DNA of 6,830 nt from Caulobacteraceae bacterium (lineage in GTDB: Bacteria; Pseudomonadota; Alphaproteobacteria; Caulobacterales; Caulobacteraceae), in the NCBI GenBank assembly GCA_947452665.1, contig CANGEH010000116.1, forward strand, positions 1 to 6,830, read 5' to 3'. Position 1 is the first letter of the stretch. Each line of letters begins with the position of its first letter. Made by a program: the position numbers and the translations under genes. Under the pieces are notes generated by a model. The model was not told where the DNA came from and did no database searches. It saw only the letters and a program-made list of their open reading frames with translations. Shown in pieces: positions 5,415 through 6,830 of the stretch.

Positions 5415-6635
5415 TTAAGCCTTGGCCTTGGCGTGTTCGCGGGCGACTTCACAGGCGCGGCCAATCTTGGCCACGGCCTCCTGGGCCTCAGCGATCGTCA
5501 GGGTCAGGGGCGGCAAGAGGCGCACACAATTATCGCCGCCGCCGGCGACCAGCAGTTTTTGATCGCGCGCCAGCACCATAAAATCGCGATTATTCGGGAT
5601 CAGCTTGATACCGATCAAAAGACCGCGCCCGCGCACATCGACAATAATGTCGGGATACTGATCTTTCAGACCATTGAGTTGCTGGGTGAAATAGCCCGCC
5701 ACTTCGCGGACATTATCTAGGGTCGAGGGCTTGGCAATCTCATCAACGGCTTCATAGGCCACGACCATGGCCAAGGGATTGCCGCCAAAGGTCGAGCCAT
5801 GCGCGCCCACCACCATGCCAGCGGCGGCTTCACGGGTGGCCAGACAGGCCCCAACCGGGAAGCCAGATCCCAGCGCCTTGGCCACTGCCATGACATCGGG
5901 GGCCGCACCCGACCACTCATAGGCAAACAATTTGCCTGTGCGCCCGAGGCCGCACTGGACCTCATCATAGATCAGCAAGATGCCTTCTTGATCGCAAAGC
6001 TCGCGCAGGCCGCGCAGGCAGGCATCGGGCACTGCGCGCGCGCCGCCTTCGCCCTGAACCGGCTCGATCATGATCGCGGCCGTGGTTGGGCCGATCGCGG
6101 CCTTCAAGGCCTCATGATCACCAAAGGGCAGGTGGATATAGCCCGGCAGTCGCGGACCAAAACCATCCGTATAGCTGGGATTGCCGCCTGCATTGACCGC
6201 CGCATAGGTGCGGCCATGAAAGGCGCCTTCAAAGGTGATGATATCGATGCGCTCAGGATTGCCGCGCGCCGAGTGATATTTACGCGCCAGCTTGAGCGCG
6301 CATTCAATCGCTTCTGTGCCGGAATTGGTGAAAAACACCACATCGGCAAAGGTTTCGGCGGTTAGACGATCGGCCAACTTTTCCTGCTCGGGGATGCGGA
6401 AAATATTGGAGACATGCCACAGCTTTTCGGACTGGGTCTTGATCGCATTGACCAGACGCGGGTGGGCATGGCCCAGCGCATTGGTGGCAATCCCCGCCAT
6501 ACAGTCCAGATAAACCTCACCGTCCGTGCTGGTTAGTCGCGCGCCTTCGCCGCGCTCGAACGCGAGCGGCGCACGATTATAGACGCCCATCAGATGAGCT
6601 TGTGCCGAGGACGAAACAGGCGCTTGGCTGGACAA
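5415..6635 (-). CDS. argD: Acetylornithine aminotransferase (PLP-dependent)
   Basis: A class-III aminotransferase of 406 residues from the preferred start. It moves an amino group from glutamate to N-acetylglutamate semialdehyde to give N-acetylornithine in arginine synthesis; many bacterial ArgD enzymes also serve as DapC in lysine synthesis. The PLP Lys is K253 in AVAKALGSGFPVGA. SGTEA (105-109) and FHGRT (139-143) contact the cofactor, Asp224-Glu225 lie in YDEVQCGLGRTG, and STFGGNP (281-287) and Arg372 in VRLLPP complete the site. The frame stays open to a TTG at 6725, but the TTG at 6635 has a strong GGAGGG (6642-6647) six bases before it, whereas the internal ATG at 6590 has none, so I choose TTG 6635. 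It is first of argD-argF-hslO, with a promoter candidate at 6697-6725. Related omega-aminotransferases are possible, but argF linkage favours ArgD. Confidence 0.93.
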   Translation of the reverse strand: MSSQAPVSSSAQAHLMGVYNRAPLAFERGEGARLTSTDGEVYLDCMAGIATNALGHAHPRLVNAIKTQSEKLWHVSNIFRIPEQEKLADRLTAETFADVVFFTNSGTEAIECALKLARKYHSARGNPERIDIITFEGAFHGRTYAAVNAGGNPSYTDGFGPRLPGYIHLPFGDHEALKAAIGPTTAAIMIEPVQGEGGARAVPDACLRGLRELCDQEGILLIYDEVQCGLGRTGKLFAYEWSGAAPDVMAVAKALGSGFPVGACLATREAAAGMVVGAHGSTFGGNPLAMVVAYEAVDEIAKPSTLDNVREVAGYFTQQLNGLKDQYPDIIVDVRGRGLLIGIKLIPNNRDFMVLARDQKLLVAGGGDNCVRLLPPLTLTIAEAQEAVAKIGRACEVAREHAKAKA

Positions 6636-6641
6636 GGTAAA

Positions 6642-6647
6642 CCCTCC
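6642..6647 (-). promoter_or_regulatory. argD Shine-Dalgarno that fixes a TTG start
   Basis: GGAGGG on the minus strand is six bases from TTG 6635 and about 51 bases from the first in-frame ATG (6590). The spacing fits only the TTG. Confidence 0.75.
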
Positions 6648-6696
6648 AATAGCGAAGGCCTCGGGGGGTGAAAACCTCGAGGCGGGAAGGCTATGG

Positions 6697-6725
6697 GTTG
6701 TCGCTGCGGAACGCCAATCTGTCAA
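6697..6725 (-). promoter_or_regulatory. Candidate Caulobacter-type housekeeping promoter of argD
   Basis: On the minus strand TTGACAG (6725-6719) is followed after 14 bases by GCGACAAC (6704-6697). The Caulobacter housekeeping consensus is TTGACGS, 10-14 bases, GCTANAWC; the match is six of seven and seven of eight. A start near 6690 gives a leader of about 55 bases, in which a small CCTCG/CGAGG stem (6682-6659) is possible. Confidence 0.55.
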
Positions 6726-6830
6726 TCTTAGCGCGCCGAGATTGCGCCAAAACGGTTAAAAACTGCACAGCCGTGACTTTTTCGTCAGGATTTGAGCCGA
6801 TAACCGGTCCGAAACAGGTTCCAGCAACTC
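6726..6830. other. Right-edge region upstream of argD, no supported gene
   Basis: I see no ATG with a ribosome binding site on either strand. A minus-strand frame is open from the edge to TAA at 6756-6758 (24 codons); it could be the end of a gene or chance. A small inverted repeat, TGAC-N6-GTCA, sits at 6774-6787. In several alphaproteobacteria a cell-cycle regulator gene (gcrA) neighbours argD, but nothing here shows it and no GANTC site is visible. Confidence 0.4.

Noticed and set aside
5799..6365. 188-codon plus-strand open frame opposite argD
   Set aside because: It lies wholly inside the well-supported argD gene; the composition looks like an antisense shadow of GC-rich coding DNA and no domain is recognisable.
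6636..6725. Longer argD reading frame from TTG 6725
   Set aside because: It would run through the probable promoter and the GGAGGG Shine-Dalgarno sequence; the residues have no family similarity.
6756..6830. C-terminal end of a minus-strand gene entering from the right edge
   Set aside because: Only 24 codons before TAA and no recognisable motif; an open stretch this short is expected by chance.
1..6830. CRISPR arrays, tRNA or rRNA genes, insertion sequences, phage genes
   Set aside because: No repeat-spacer pattern, no tRNA-like cloverleaf with CCA or TTCGA arms in the short spacers, and no transposase or integrase frames were seen.

Overview
The window looks like a chromosomal segment of an alphaproteobacterium, probably Caulobacterales-like or a neighbouring order. 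The evidence is the long two-domain dCTP deaminase typical of that class, a metZ-apaG pair facing an argD-argF-hslO cluster, GC-rich codon use, and a Caulobacter-style promoter in front of argD. The genus cannot be fixed from the sequence alone.

Left part (1-1772): the 3' end of a probable VapB-type antitoxin enters from the left edge and overlaps the vapC PIN-domain toxin by ATGA. VapC converges, with only 6 bases between the stops, on a minus-strand gene for the two-domain dCTP deaminase. A 209-base divergent spacer follows. It holds a probable promoter and a clear Shine-Dalgarno sequence for metZ, but no SAM-II riboswitch that I can recognise.

Middle part (1773-3388): metZ (O-succinylhomoserine sulfhydrylase) and apaG form a two-gene operon with an ATGA overlap. 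apaG converges on hslO, and the two stop codons share bases of one palindromic CTAG.

Right part (3385-6635): reading leftward on the minus strand are argD (acetylornithine aminotransferase), argF (ornithine carbamoyltransferase) and hslO (Hsp33 redox-regulated chaperone). argD and argF are two steps of arginine biosynthesis. argD appears to use a TTG start with a strong Shine-Dalgarno sequence. hslO may also have its own heat-shock-type promoter directly in front of its ATG. The last 195 bases hold the argD leader and promoter and no gene I can support.

Most of the content is ordinary housekeeping metabolism. I see no convincing new multi-gene system. The most interesting signals are regulatory: a possible leaderless, RpoH-type start for hslO with a 10-bp hairpin, short tandem repeats between argD and argF, and the non-ATG argD start. 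The tandem duplicated fold of the dCTP deaminase is also worth a look.
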